NCBI RefSeq assembly: GCF_014648435.1
Contig: NZ_BMRC01000004.1
Span: 124,001-188,000 of the forward strand
Origin: Nonomuraea spiralis
Lineage (GTDB): Bacteria; Actinomycetota; Actinomycetes; Streptosporangiales; Streptosporangiaceae
Reading direction: 5' to 3'
DNA: 64,000 bases
A program made the translations under genes and the position numbers. Below, piece by piece: positions 8,364 to 16,518 of the stretch (the first letter of the stretch is position 1; each line of letters begins with the position of its first letter). Below the pieces are notes generated by a model, which was not told the origin of the DNA, made no database searches, and saw only the letters and a list, made by a program, of their open reading frames with translations.

Positions 8364-9487
8364 AGAAGCACATCCCCCTCGACATCGACGCGATCCTCGA
8401 CGACAAGGGCACCAGGATCATCGTCTGCTGCGGCTCCGGCGGCGTCGGCAAGACCACGACCGCCGCGGCCCTCGGCCTGCGCGCCGCCGAACGCGGCCGG
8501 TGCGCGGTCGTGCTGACCGTCGACCCGGCGCGCCGCCTGGCCCAGTCGATGGGCCTGACCGAGCTGGACAACACGCCGCGCCTGGTCAGCTCGCCCGAGG
8601 GCGACGGCCAGCTCTTCGCCATGATGCTCGACATGAAGCGCACGTTCGACGAGATCATCGAGGCGCACGCCGATCCCGAGCGGGCCCGCCAGATCCTGTC
8701 GAACCCCTTCTACCAGTCGCTGTCCTCCAGCTTCTCGGGCACGCAGGAGTACATGGCGATGGAGAAGCTCGGCCAGCTCCGCCGCTCCGACGAGTGGGAC
8801 CTGATCATCGTGGACACGCCGCCCTCGCGGTCGGCGCTGGACTTCCTCGACGCGCCGGAGCGGCTCGGCCGCTTCCTCGACGGACGGTTCATCCGGCTGC
8901 TGACCGCACCCGCCAAGGCGGGCGGACGCAGCGCGTTCCGGCTGCTCAACGCCGGTTTCGGGTTGATGGCCGGAGCGATGACCAAGTTGCTCGGCGCACA
9001 GGTGATCAAGGACCTGCAGACGTTCGTGTCCGCGCTGGACGCCGTGTTCGGCGGGTTCAGGCAGCGGGCCGAGATGACGTACAAGCTGTTGCAGGCGCCG
9101 GGCACGGCCTTCCTCGTCGTGGCCGCGCCGGAGCGCGACGCGATGCGGGAGGCCTCGTACTTCGTCGAACGGCTCGCCGAGGAGCGCATGCCCCTCGCCG
9201 GGCTGGTGGTGAACCGGGTGCACGTGTCGCCCGGCTCGGCGCTCTCAGCGGCACGCAGCGCCGCCGCGGCCGAGGACCTGGAGTCCAAGGGCGAACACGA
9301 GCTGACGGCCGCTGTGCTGCGGCTGCACACCGGCCGGATGCAGCTCGCCGCCCGCGAGAGCCGCGAGCAGGAGCATTTCGTCTCGGCTCATCCCACGGTG
9401 CCCATGGCACAGGTACGTGCGATGTCCGAGGACGTCCACGATCTGGCCGGACTTCGGCAGATCGGGAACTTGTTGGCGAGCGCGTAG
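8360..9487 (+). CDS. ArsA-like P-loop ATPase, second of a pair
   Basis: 375 residues from a GTG that overlaps the previous stop (GTGA). Walker A is CGSGGVGKTTTAAA (about residues 24-37), with the signature VLTVDPARRLAQSMG shortly after and IIVDTPPSRSALDFLDAP as switch II. It is longer than the first partner because of a central region (about 95-130, with FYQSLSSSFSGTQEY) typical of the Rv3680 type. Co-translation with the first ATPase suggests one complex. A perfect 13-bp hairpin follows the stop and separates it from whiB4 on the other strand. Confidence 0.9.
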   Translation: MKKHIPLDIDAILDDKGTRIIVCCGSGGVGKTTTAAALGLRAAERGRCAVVLTVDPARRLAQSMGLTELDNTPRLVSSPEGDGQLFAMMLDMKRTFDEIIEAHADPERARQILSNPFYQSLSSSFSGTQEYMAMEKLGQLRRSDEWDLIIVDTPPSRSALDFLDAPERLGRFLDGRFIRLLTAPAKAGGRSAFRLLNAGFGLMAGAMTKLLGAQVIKDLQTFVSALDAVFGGFRQRAEMTYKLLQAPGTAFLVVAAPERDAMREASYFVERLAEERMPLAGLVVNRVHVSPGSALSAARSAAAAEDLESKGEHELTAAVLRLHTGRMQLAARESREQEHFVSAHPTVPMAQVRAMSEDVHDLAGLRQIGNLLASA

Positions 9488-9488
9488 A

Positions 9489-9525
9489 GAGAGCACGGCC
9501 GACGGGCGGCGCCGGCCGTGCTCTC
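9489..9525. terminator. Hairpin between convergent ArsA-like and whiB genes
   Basis: A perfect 13-bp inverted repeat (GAGAGCACGGCCG and its complement) with an 11-base loop lies immediately after the ATPase stop. There is no T-tract, as is common in high-GC actinomycetes. Its symmetric position between two convergent stops fits a bidirectional terminator. Confidence 0.7.
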
Positions 9526-9540
9526 CCGCCGCGGGCCAGG

Positions 9541-9837
9541 TCAGCCCGCGATCAGCTCATTGGTCCGTTCGTACTCTTCCTTCGCGGACTCGAGCAGGTC
9601 GCGCCACGAGTCCACGTCGGGCCGGCGCCTGAGCAGCGCACGTCGTTCGCGTTCGGTCATACCGCCCCACACCCCGAACTCGATGCGGTTGTCCAGCGCA
9701 TCGGCGAGGCATTCGGTACGGACCGGGCACCCTCGACAGATCAACTTTGCCCTGTTCTGTGCGGCGCCCTGGACGAACAGCGCGTCCGGGTCCGCACCCT
9801 TACAGGCGGCACGGGAGGTCCAATCCGTGATCCACAT
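9541..9837 (-). CDS. whiB4: WhiB-family iron-sulfur regulator (WhiB4-like)
   Basis: 98 residues. The four cluster cysteines are Cys12, Cys34, Cys37 and Cys43 (CRGCPVRTEC), followed by the GVWGGMTERERR turn and a basic helix that bind DNA or the sigma factor. WhiB proteins sense NO, oxygen and redox state through a [4Fe-4S] cluster and act with the primary sigma factor. The WhiB4 assignment rests on position: in M. tuberculosis whiB4 (Rv3681c) lies between the ArsA pair and ponA2 in the same orientation. About 240 bp separate it from the PBP gene, leaving room for its own promoter. Confidence 0.9.
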   Translation of the reverse strand: MWITDWTSRAACKGADPDALFVQGAAQNRAKLICRGCPVRTECLADALDNRIEFGVWGGMTERERRALLRRRPDVDSWRDLLESAKEEYERTNELIAG

Positions 9838-10081
9838 TTTTCGACCCCACTCCCCTTAGGTGGTCAGTCGTCATTTGGGGCCGACGGGCGCGGGCGCCGA
9901 GCCTCCGTATTCAGTTGCCGCAGAGGAAGAACGTACGCAACTTCACGTTCGGGCCGACAGACCCCAGAGGACCAATTTCTCGCCGGACTGTTGACCGGGA
10001 ATGACTAGTCACCCCTCCCAGTCAAGGCGAAATGGTGTCGTGTTACCGATAAGGACAGCGTTTCGACGTACCCTTGGGAGC
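9838..10081. promoter_or_regulatory. Divergent regulatory region of whiB4-like and PBP genes
   Basis: 244 bp between divergent genes. On the plus strand TACCCT lies 7 bases before the GTG at 10082, the pattern of a leaderless promoter. An in-frame ATG at 10001 would extend the PBP by 27 residues. No convincing operator repeat was seen. The whiB side has an AG-rich stretch (GGGGAGTGGG on the minus strand) just before its start that could serve as ribosome binding site. Confidence 0.5.
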
Positions 10082-12352
10082 GTGCAAGCGAAGGGCAAAG
10101 ACCGCTCCCACCCGCTCCTCAGCGTCCTGCGTCTGATCATCGCCGGGACGGCGGCGGGTGTTCTGGCGGCAGCGGTGGCGCTGCCCGCGGTCGGTGGGGC
10201 CGGGGTCTCGGCCAAGACCGCCATGGACGGACTCGAACTCAAGCCTAGAGATCTCGACGAGCCTCCGTTGCCCGAACGCACGAAGCTGGTCGACGCCAAC
10301 GGCAAGCAGATCGCCCAGTTCTACTACGAGAACCGGCAGTCCGTGACCCTCGACAAGGTCGCGCCCATCATGCAGAACGCGCTGATCGCGATCGAGGACT
10401 TCCGCTTCTTCGACCACGGCCCGATCGACGTCGAGGGCACCGCCCGCGCCCTGGTGAAGAACTTCACCGGCGGCGGCGTCATGCAGGGCGGCTCCTCGAT
10501 CACGCAGCAGTACGTCAAGCAGGTGCTGGTCAACAAGGCGGAGACGCCCGAGGAGCAGCAGGCGGCCATCGCCCCGACGCTCTCCCGCAAGCTCCAGGAG
10601 CTGCGGTACGCCATGGCGATCGAGCAGAAGTACAGCAAGCAGCAGATCCTGGAGAAGTACCTCAACATCGCCTACTTCGGCGCCGGGGCGCACGGCGTCC
10701 AGGCGGCGGCCAGGCGCTTCTTCGACAAGCCCGCCTCCGAGCTCAGCCTCTGGGAGGCCGCCACGCTGGCCGGCGCCGTGCAGAACCCGGCGCGCACCGA
10801 CCCCAACGTCGGCCCCGAGGCCCGCGAGCGGCTGCTCATGCGCCGCAACACCGTGCTCGACCGGATGGCCGAGATCGGCAAGATCACCTGGCCGCAGGCC
10901 ACCGAGGCCAAGGCCAAGAAGCTCGGCTACAAGGACGTCAAGTTCCCCGGCGGCTGCGAGGCCAGCAAGGTCCCGTACTTCTGCCTCTACGTCCAGTACG
11001 AGATCCTCGGCAACGAGGACTTCGGCAAGAACCAGGACGAGCGCAGGAAGCTGCTCCAGCGCGGCGGCCTGACGATCAAGACCACGCTCGACCCCAAGAT
11101 GCAGAAGGCCGCCGAGAAGGCCATCAAGAAGTACGTCAGCCCCAAGGACAAGCCGGTGGCCTCGCAGGCCATGGTCGTGCCCGGCACCGGCGAGATCAAG
11201 GCGATGGCGGCCTCGCGCAAGTTCGGCGGCAGCAAGAAGAAGAACGAGATGAGCTACAACATCGTCGCCGACGCCGAGCACGGCGGCGGACGCGGGTTGC
11301 AGCAGGGTTCGACGGCCAAGGCTTACACGCTGGCCACGGCGCTCGAAGAGGGCCTGAAGTACGAGGACGGCTTCCCGGCCCCGGCCGGGTTCACCGCGAG
11401 CGGCTACAACTCGTTCAAGAACTGCAAGGGCGAGAACGTCGGCGACCCGTCGCACACCGCGCACAACTCCAGCGAGGGCGGCGGCGGTTTCAAGACCCTG
11501 CAGTCCGGCACGTGGGGCTCGGTGAACACGTTCTTCCTCAAGCTGGAGCAGGACGTCGGGCTCTGCAAGGTCGTCAAGCTGGCCAAGCGCCTCGGCGTCA
11601 AGCGGGCCGACGGCGGCAAGCTGCGCGAGGTCGAGACGTTCACACTCGGCGTCAACGAGGTCGACCCGGTGACGATCGCCAACTCCTACGCGGTGTTCGC
11701 CTCGCGCGGCCAGTACTGCAAGCCGCTGGCCATCACCGAGATCAAGGACCGCAACGGCAACGCCAAGCAGTACAAGCCGAAGTGCTCGCAGGTCATGGAG
11801 GAGGAGGTCGCCGACGCGGTCAGCGGGATCCTCTCGGGCGTGTTCACCAAGGGCACGATGCGCGAGGTGGGCGGCATCGGACGGGACGCCGCGGGCAAGA
11901 CCGGCACGACCGACGACTACATGTCCGCCTGGTTCGCCGGGTACACCCCGAACCTGGCCTCCGCCGTGAGCCTCGGCGACCCGCGCGGTGCCTCCACCCA
12001 CAAGCTGATCGGGGTCACGATCGGCGGGAACTACTTCCCGTACGTGTACGGCGCGTCCATCTCCGGGCCCATCTGGAAGCAGGCGATGATGCAGGCGCTC
12101 AAGGGGGTGGAGCCGGCGGAGTTCACGCCGGTGGACCACTCGCGGTTCGGCGGCTGCTCCGACAAGTGCGCGCCCAAGCCCAAGAAGAAGAAGCACGACG
12201 ACGAGCGGCGGGGAGGCGGCGACCCGTTCGAGGACTTCTTCGGCGACAACAACGACCAGGGCGACGGGCCTGGGCCCGACGACTCGCACGGGGACGGCCC
12301 CGGCGGCCAGGGCACCACCGGCCTCACCACCCCGGCCACCCGAGCCCGCTGA
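10082..12352 (+). CDS. ponA2: Class A penicillin-binding protein (PonA2-like)
   Basis: 756 residues from GTG 10082. An N-terminal membrane anchor (about residues 15-40) is followed by a GT51 glycosyltransferase domain with Glu105 in IAIEDFRFFDH, then GGSSITQQYVKQ and the QKYSKQQILEKYLN motif. The transpeptidase has Ser410 in STAK, Ser480 in SVN and Lys606 in KTGT. It polymerises and cross-links peptidoglycan outside the membrane. The position next to whiB4 and a metallophosphoesterase matches ponA2 (Rv3682). Unlike mycobacterial PonA2 there is no C-terminal PASTA domain; the last 75 residues are a Lys cluster (KPKKKKHDDERR) followed by an Asp/Gly-rich disordered tail. A start at ATG 10001 is possible. 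Confidence 0.93.
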   Translation: MQAKGKDRSHPLLSVLRLIIAGTAAGVLAAAVALPAVGGAGVSAKTAMDGLELKPRDLDEPPLPERTKLVDANGKQIAQFYYENRQSVTLDKVAPIMQNALIAIEDFRFFDHGPIDVEGTARALVKNFTGGGVMQGGSSITQQYVKQVLVNKAETPEEQQAAIAPTLSRKLQELRYAMAIEQKYSKQQILEKYLNIAYFGAGAHGVQAAARRFFDKPASELSLWEAATLAGAVQNPARTDPNVGPEARERLLMRRNTVLDRMAEIGKITWPQATEAKAKKLGYKDVKFPGGCEASKVPYFCLYVQYEILGNEDFGKNQDERRKLLQRGGLTIKTTLDPKMQKAAEKAIKKYVSPKDKPVASQAMVVPGTGEIKAMAASRKFGGSKKKNEMSYNIVADAEHGGGRGLQQGSTAKAYTLATALEEGLKYEDGFPAPAGFTASGYNSFKNCKGENVGDPSHTAHNSSEGGGGFKTLQSGTWGSVNTFFLKLEQDVGLCKVVKLAKRLGVKRADGGKLREVETFTLGVNEVDPVTIANSYAVFASRGQYCKPLAITEIKDRNGNAKQYKPKCSQVMEEEVADAVSGILSGVFTKGTMREVGGIGRDAAGKTGTTDDYMSAWFAGYTPNLASAVSLGDPRGASTHKLIGVTIGGNYFPYVYGASISGPIWKQAMMQALKGVEPAEFTPVDHSRFGGCSDKCAPKPKKKKHDDERRGGGDPFEDFFGDNNDQGDGPGPDDSHGDGPGGQGTTGLTTPATRAR

Positions 12353-12632
12353 CCCCGGCCTGCTGAGCTTGGCGTACTGACCTTCGGCGTGTCGTCCTTC
12401 GGCGTGTCGGCCCTCGCCCCGAGCGGGCGCGGGCCGTGCACGGCGGCCGCCTGGTGGCGCTACGCGGCTTCGGAGGGCCTATGCCCCGATTGCCCGCGTT
12501 TCGACGCGCAGGCCCTCCTGCGGCCCTTCCAGGCCCGTACGGCCACCCTCAGGACCGGCCCGCGTCCATGGCCCCGGGTGACCGGGTGTTGTGGCCCAGG
12601 GCCACCTGGCCCGCGTTGAGCGGGCGGCGGGC
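12353..12632. other. Gene-free spacer between ponA2-like and GatB/YqeY genes
   Basis: 280 bp between convergent genes. It holds a short direct repeat, CCTTCGGCGTGTCG twice in tandem near 12380-12415, and a palindrome GTGGCCCAGGGCCAC near 12590-12605. I see no supported gene. Confidence 0.5.
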
Positions 12633-13088
12633 TCAGGCCGTCAGGCGGGCGCGTACGGCGGCGGCGACGCGGCCGCCCTCGGCCTTGCCCGCCACCTTGG
12701 GGTTGACCACCTTCATGACCTGCCCCATGGCCTGCGGTCCCGACGCGCCGGTCTCGGCCACGGCCGCGTCGACGATCTGGGCCAGCTCCTCGTCGGAGAG
12801 CTGCGCCGGCAGGTACTCCTCCAGCACCGCCTGCTCGTCCAGCTCCGCCTGGGCCTGCTCGGCGCGTCCCGCGTTCTGGAACGCCTCGGCGGCCTCGCGC
12901 CGCTTCTTGGCCTCCTTGGTCAGCACCTTGATGACCTCGTCATCGCTGAGCTGCCTGGCCTCCTTGCCCGCGACCTCCTCGACGTTGACGGCCGCCAGAG
13001 CCATCCGAATCGTCCGGAGACGGACCTCGTCCCGGCTCTTCATCGAGGCCGTGAGATCGGCCTTCAGCTTGTCCTTCATTGCGCTCAT
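12633..13088 (-). CDS. GatB/YqeY domain protein
   Basis: 151 residues from ATG 13088. Two other in-frame ATGs (13097 and 13079) make the start uncertain. The first 90 residues are helical with charged repeats (KLKADLTASMKSRDEVRLRT), and the C-terminus has the YqeY tail QAMGQVMKVVNPKVAGKAEGG (about residues 118-138). The fold is shared with the tRNA-binding end of the GatB amidotransferase subunit, so a role in tRNA-dependent amidation or tRNA binding is often suggested but not proven. It is transcribed towards the PBP gene and divergent from the metallophosphoesterase. Confidence 0.88.
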   Translation of the reverse strand: MSAMKDKLKADLTASMKSRDEVRLRTIRMALAAVNVEEVAGKEARQLSDDEVIKVLTKEAKKRREAAEAFQNAGRAEQAQAELDEQAVLEEYLPAQLSDEELAQIVDAAVAETGASGPQAMGQVMKVVNPKVAGKAEGGRVAAAVRARLTA

Positions 13089-13147
13089 GCGGTCCATCTT
13101 GCCGTCTGCCGGGACGCCTCGTGCCCGTTGTCAGGCATCATGAGTAC

Positions 13148-14041
13148 GTGAGGAAAGCCGTCGCAGTGCCCCTGTCCATGATCGGTCTCGGCCTGGCCGG
13201 GCTGGGCTACGCCTCCGTCGTGGAGCGCAACTGGTTCCGCCTGCGCCGCTTCGACGTGCCGGTGCTGGAGCGCGGTCAGCGTCCCGTCCGCGTGCTGCAC
13301 CTGTCCGACCTGCACCTGACCCCCAGGCGCACCATGCTCATCAACTGGGTGCGCTCCCTGGGCGCTCTGGAGCCCGACCTCGTGGTCAACACCGGCGACT
13401 CGATCGCCCACCCGGAAGCGGTCCCCGCGCTCCTGCACGCCCTGGAGCCCCTGCTGTCCCGCCCCGGCCTGTTCGTCTACGGCTCCAACGACCTCTACGC
13501 CCCCCAGCCCAAGAACCCGGCCCGCTACCTCTGGCGTACGTCCAAGAACGACCGCCGCCAGCACATCCCCAACCTCCCCTGGGAGGAACTGGGCGCCGGC
13601 ATGGCCGCCGAAGGCTGGCTGGACATGAACAACACCACCGCCCGCGTCAAGATCGGCGACCTCGACGTCGCGGTGGCGGGCATTCACGACTCCCACATCT
13701 CCCGCGACCGCTACGACCTGGTCGCCGGCCCGGCCCCCGCCGACGCCGACCTCCGCCTCGGCGTCATGCACTCCCCCGAGCCCCGCAACATGACCCGCTT
13801 CGCCGACGACGGCTACCAGCTCCTGCTCGCCGGCCACACCCACGGCGGCCAGCTCTGCATCCCGTTCTACGGCGCCCTGGTCACCAACTGCGGCATCGAC
13901 CGTGCCCGGGTGAAGGGCCTGAACCGGCACGAGAGCGCCTGGCTGCACGTGTCCGCCGGCCTCGGCACCTCGCCGTACGCACCGGCCCGTTTCGCGTGCT
14001 TCCCGGAGGCGTCGTTGCTCACGCTGGTTCCGCGACGCTGA
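13148..14041 (+). CDS. Membrane-anchored metallophosphoesterase
   Basis: 297 residues from GTG 13148. A CATCAT box lies 6 bases upstream, consistent with leaderless transcription. One hydrophobic segment (about residues 5-22) is followed by a calcineurin-like domain: LHLSDLHLT, VVNTGDSIAH, YGSNDLY (in place of GNHD), GIHDSHISRD and LAGHTHGGQLCIPFYG. The family uses two metals to cleave phosphoesters, often of lipids or nucleotides; in YkuE-like relatives it acts at the membrane. It is the equivalent of Rv3683 beside ponA2 and closes the conserved block. The Asn-Asp in place of Asn-His in the third motif is odd but is found in this subgroup as far as I recall. Confidence 0.9.
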   Translation: MRKAVAVPLSMIGLGLAGLGYASVVERNWFRLRRFDVPVLERGQRPVRVLHLSDLHLTPRRTMLINWVRSLGALEPDLVVNTGDSIAHPEAVPALLHALEPLLSRPGLFVYGSNDLYAPQPKNPARYLWRTSKNDRRQHIPNLPWEELGAGMAAEGWLDMNNTTARVKIGDLDVAVAGIHDSHISRDRYDLVAGPAPADADLRLGVMHSPEPRNMTRFADDGYQLLLAGHTHGGQLCIPFYGALVTNCGIDRARVKGLNRHESAWLHVSAGLGTSPYAPARFACFPEASLLTLVPRR

Positions 14042-14105
14042 GACTGTCACGAGTACCCGCGAAGTCCGCTAGACTTTCTCAAGCACGCGCAAGACGGGCG
14101 TGCAC

Positions 14106-14179
14106 CGGGGTGTAGCGCAGCTTGGCAGCGCGCTTCGTTCGGGACGAAGAGGTCGTGGGTTCAAATCCCGCCACCCCGA
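14106..14179 (+). tRNA. tRNA-Pro (anticodon CGG)
   Basis: A full cloverleaf can be drawn. The 7-bp acceptor stem pairs CGGGGTG with CACCCCG and the D stem is GCGC. The anticodon stem CTTCG/CGAAG holds loop TTCGGGA with CGG at positions 34-36. The T arm is GTGGG-TTCAAAT-CCCGC and the discriminator base is A. CCA is not encoded. It reads proline codon CCG, very common in this genome. tRNA-Pro genes are known integration sites of actinomycete integrative elements such as pSAM2, and the DNA after this gene is degenerate and accessory. Confidence 0.97.
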
Positions 14180-14198
14180 CAGTATTGCCACAGGTAGA

Positions 14199-14240
14199 AG
14201 GCCGCTTCCGCAGATCGGAAGCGGCCTCTCTTGTTTCTTG
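14199..14240 (+). terminator. Rho-independent terminator of tRNA-Pro
   Basis: A 12-bp perfect stem (AGGCCGCTTCCG at 14199-14210, complement at 14216-14227) with a 5-base loop is followed by TCTCTTGTTTCTTG. This is a standard intrinsic terminator 20 bases after the tRNA. Confidence 0.9.
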
Positions 14241-14830
14241 AGCGATTGACTGCGTGACTACGCCTTCAGCGTCCTACGGGACCACGCATCGTCGGCAGCG
14301 CCCGGTTCACGCCGGGCCGTTGAGAGCATGCCGGGGCCAGGACGATGTGGGAGTCATCAGGGCTTTCGTCGACCGTGCTTGTGCGCGGCGATCGGCGTGG
14401 TCCACAAGGGCGAGCGGTGGTGTGGCGCCCTTGGGTGGTTCCTCGTACCCGTGCGCCGGCTTGAAGGGTTTCTGCAGGTCGTGTGGCATGGCCGGTGAGG
14501 CCGGGCGGGCGGCCGCGCTTCCGTGGCGGGCGCTTGAGTCGTCTGCCCCGGGTGCCACGGGCATCTACGGCACAACCGTGCTGCGTGTTCCACGCCGACC
14601 TGAGCTTGTGGTGGGCGGGCCGGGTGCCGCCCACCACTACGAAGGCCGGCCGGTGAAGAACGCCGGCCGGGCGGTCGTGCGGTTGGGGCTCAGGGGAGGA
14701 GTTGGGCGGCCTTGACCTGGTGGAGGTGGATGACCACGTCGAAGGAGCGTCCCAGAGCGGCCTGTACGGCCTGGGAGGGCGACCAGAACCCGCCGCCGAT
14801 CAGGCGGGTGTTCCGGGCCTGCGACAACCA
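14241..14830. other. Degenerate region after tRNA-Pro, with a broken minus-strand gene end
   Basis: About 590 bp with no intact gene. The minus-strand segment 14690-14832 reads as a protein-like tail, with RNTRLIGGGFWSPS and ALGRSFDVVIHLHQVK before a TGA at 14690-14692. Its upstream part is missing because the sequence switches near 14832-14840 into a LysR-type fragment on the plus strand. The family of the tail was not recognised. The remaining 14250-14680 has irregular reading frames on both strands and looks like decayed DNA. The picture is an insertion or deletion scar next to a tRNA. Confidence 0.55.
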
Positions 14831-14839
14831 CGCCTCTGG

Positions 14840-15529
14840 CCCATGTACGGCGGCCTCCAGGAGGGCATGCGACGGGCCAGGCCGGCCGCCGAGGGCATCA
14901 CCGGCGTGTTGCGAGTGGGCATGATCCCGCACAACTCCCACGACCTGCGGCGCCACTGGGACACCTTCCGCGGCCGACATCCCGAGTGGAAGCTGCAGAT
15001 CCGGATCTCCCCCTTCGCCGACCCGTTCGCCGGGTTGCGCCGCAGTGACATCGACGTCCTGGTCGCGTGGCTGCCCGTCGAAGAGCTCGACCTGATCACG
15101 GGGCCGGTCCTGTTCACGGACCCGCGCCTGCTGGCCGTGGCCACCGATCACGAACTCACCCGGCACACGACCGGCCTGCTGGAGATGCTCGCCGACTTCC
15201 CGCACGTGGACGCTCCGTCCAGACCCGGCTACTGGGCGGACGGTTTCCTCCCGTCCCGGACCCCGCGGGCCATCGGATCGAGCGCGGCCCCTCTGGCGCG
15301 AAACACCGAGGAGATCCTTTCCCTGGTCACCACCGGGGTGACCGTCAGCCTCGTCGCCCACCACATGCGGCGTTACTACCTCCAGCCCGACATCACCTAC
15401 CTGCCTCTGCGGGACGACGATCCGCTGAAGTACGCGCTGGTGTGGTCGGCCGGGGCGGAGAACGACATGATCCGCGCCCTCGCGCAGACCGTCCGCGATC
15501 TCGGCCCCCTCGACCTGCTCAGTCTCTGA
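14840..15529 (+). pseudogene. LysR-type regulator remnant: effector domain without the DNA-binding domain
   Basis: The frame to TGA 15527-15529 reads YGGLQEGMRRAR, the helix that joins the two LysR domains. A periplasmic-binding-protein-like effector domain follows (GVLRVGMIPHNSHDLRRH through TVRDLGPLDLLSL). In LysR proteins about 85 residues of winged helix precede this helix. Here the upstream sequence is unrelated and belongs to a gene fragment of the opposite strand. No plausible start with a ribosome binding site is visible at the junction. I read it as a 5'-truncated pseudogene. The alternative is a free-standing effector domain started at a weak codon such as ATG 14864, which seems less likely. 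Confidence 0.75.
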
Positions 15530-15568
15530 GGGGCCGGCGACTGCCTCTGAGGGACCGGCGACCGCGCG

Positions 15569-16423
15569 TCAGGCGGCGCCGAAGTCGCAGCGGTGGTCGG
15601 CGGCCCACTCCGCCAGGGTGCGGCCCGGCCGCCCGGTCACCGCCGTGACGGGACGCGGGACGTCGGGGACGGTGAGGGTGTCGTGCCAGTAGTCGAGCAA
15701 CATCCTCATCACGGACTCGGGGATGAACTGCGCGGTCTCGGCGCGGAACTCCTCGGGCGTGATCTCCACCAGCGGGATCTCCCGTCCCAGGGCCTCGCCG
15801 ATGATCGCCACCTGCTCGGCGCGGGTCAGGGCCTCCGGGCCGGTGAGCGGGATCGCCGTACCCAGGTGCTCGTCGGAGAGGAGGGTCTCGGCGGCGGCCT
15901 CGGCGACGTCGTACTCGTGGATGGGGGCCTGGGCCGAGGCCAGGTACGGCGCCCGGATCGGCGCGCCGGAGCGGATCTGCCAGGCCCAGGAGAGCAGGTT
16001 GCCGTCGAAGGTGCCGGGCCGCAGGATCGTCCAGGCATCGGTACGGTCCGTCACGGCGGCCTCGACCGCGCTGTGGTGAAGCTGGCTCGCCGAGCCGTGG
16101 TCACGCCGGAACTCCTTCGCGGCGGCCAGCGAGGACAACACGGTGAAACGGTGTACGCCGTGCGCGACGGCCGCGGTGACGAACGCCTCGACCCCCTCGG
16201 CGGGGAAGACGAAGGCACGATCGACACCGTCGAACACCCGCGACCCGAGCGTGGCGGCGTCGGCCAGGTCACCGGCGACGACCTCGACCCCGGCCGGCAG
16301 GCCGGCGTCCTCGGGCTTGCGGGTCAGCGCGCGTACGGTGGCGCCGCGGGCGAGCAGGGTCGTGACAAGGTGACGGCCGACGGCTCCGGTCGCGCCGGTG
16401 ACAAGAATGATCAAAATACTCAC
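15569..16423 (-). CDS. NmrA-like NAD(P)-binding protein (atypical SDR)
   Basis: 284 residues. The N-terminus has the glycine-rich nucleotide loop VTGATGAVGRHL, then VRALTRKPEDAG (an Arg for the NADP phosphate) and VVAGDLADAATL. The later FTVLSSLAAAKEF and ILRPGTFDGNLL segments fit the NmrA/QOR2-like group, which usually lacks the Tyr-X3-Lys catalytic pair and acts as a redox sensor or quinone reductase. The start is taken as GTG 16423, although GAGG lies only about one base from it, so a slightly downstream start is possible. It is divergent from a YafY-type regulator, a common pairing in which the regulator controls the reductase. Confidence 0.85.
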   Translation of the reverse strand: MSILIILVTGATGAVGRHLVTTLLARGATVRALTRKPEDAGLPAGVEVVAGDLADAATLGSRVFDGVDRAFVFPAEGVEAFVTAAVAHGVHRFTVLSSLAAAKEFRRDHGSASQLHHSAVEAAVTDRTDAWTILRPGTFDGNLLSWAWQIRSGAPIRAPYLASAQAPIHEYDVAEAAAETLLSDEHLGTAIPLTGPEALTRAEQVAIIGEALGREIPLVEITPEEFRAETAQFIPESVMRMLLDYWHDTLTVPDVPRPVTAVTGRPGRTLAEWAADHRCDFGAA

Positions 16424-16518
16424 CTCAGGGAATTCGATGCCGGTCTGTCCGGCTCGAACTCCAACCTAGGAGGGGTTTAGGGCAATTACTGTCCCTATTT
16501 CTCCTAGACTCAGCGACC
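16424..16518. promoter_or_regulatory. Divergent promoter region with imperfect dyad, reductase/YafY pair
   Basis: 95 bp between divergent genes. AGGGCAATTACTGTCCCT (16479-16496) is an imperfect dyad with 4-bp outer arms and is the only AT-rich spot, a likely regulator site. TAGACT lies 8 bases before the plus-strand ATG 16519, consistent with near-leaderless transcription. The site assignment is inference from position. Confidence 0.45.

Noticed and set aside
10043..12289. Long minus-strand frame opposite the PBP gene
   Set aside because: Leu/Arg/Val-rich shadow with no motif; the plus strand has all PBP motifs.
12380..12415. Tandem CCTTCGGCGTGTCG repeat after ponA2
   Set aside because: Only two copies in gene-free spacer; no sign of function.
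14254..14715. Open frames on both strands in the tRNA-Pro downstream region
   Set aside because: They lack ribosome binding sites and known domains and show irregular composition, so I treat the stretch as decayed DNA and not as genes.
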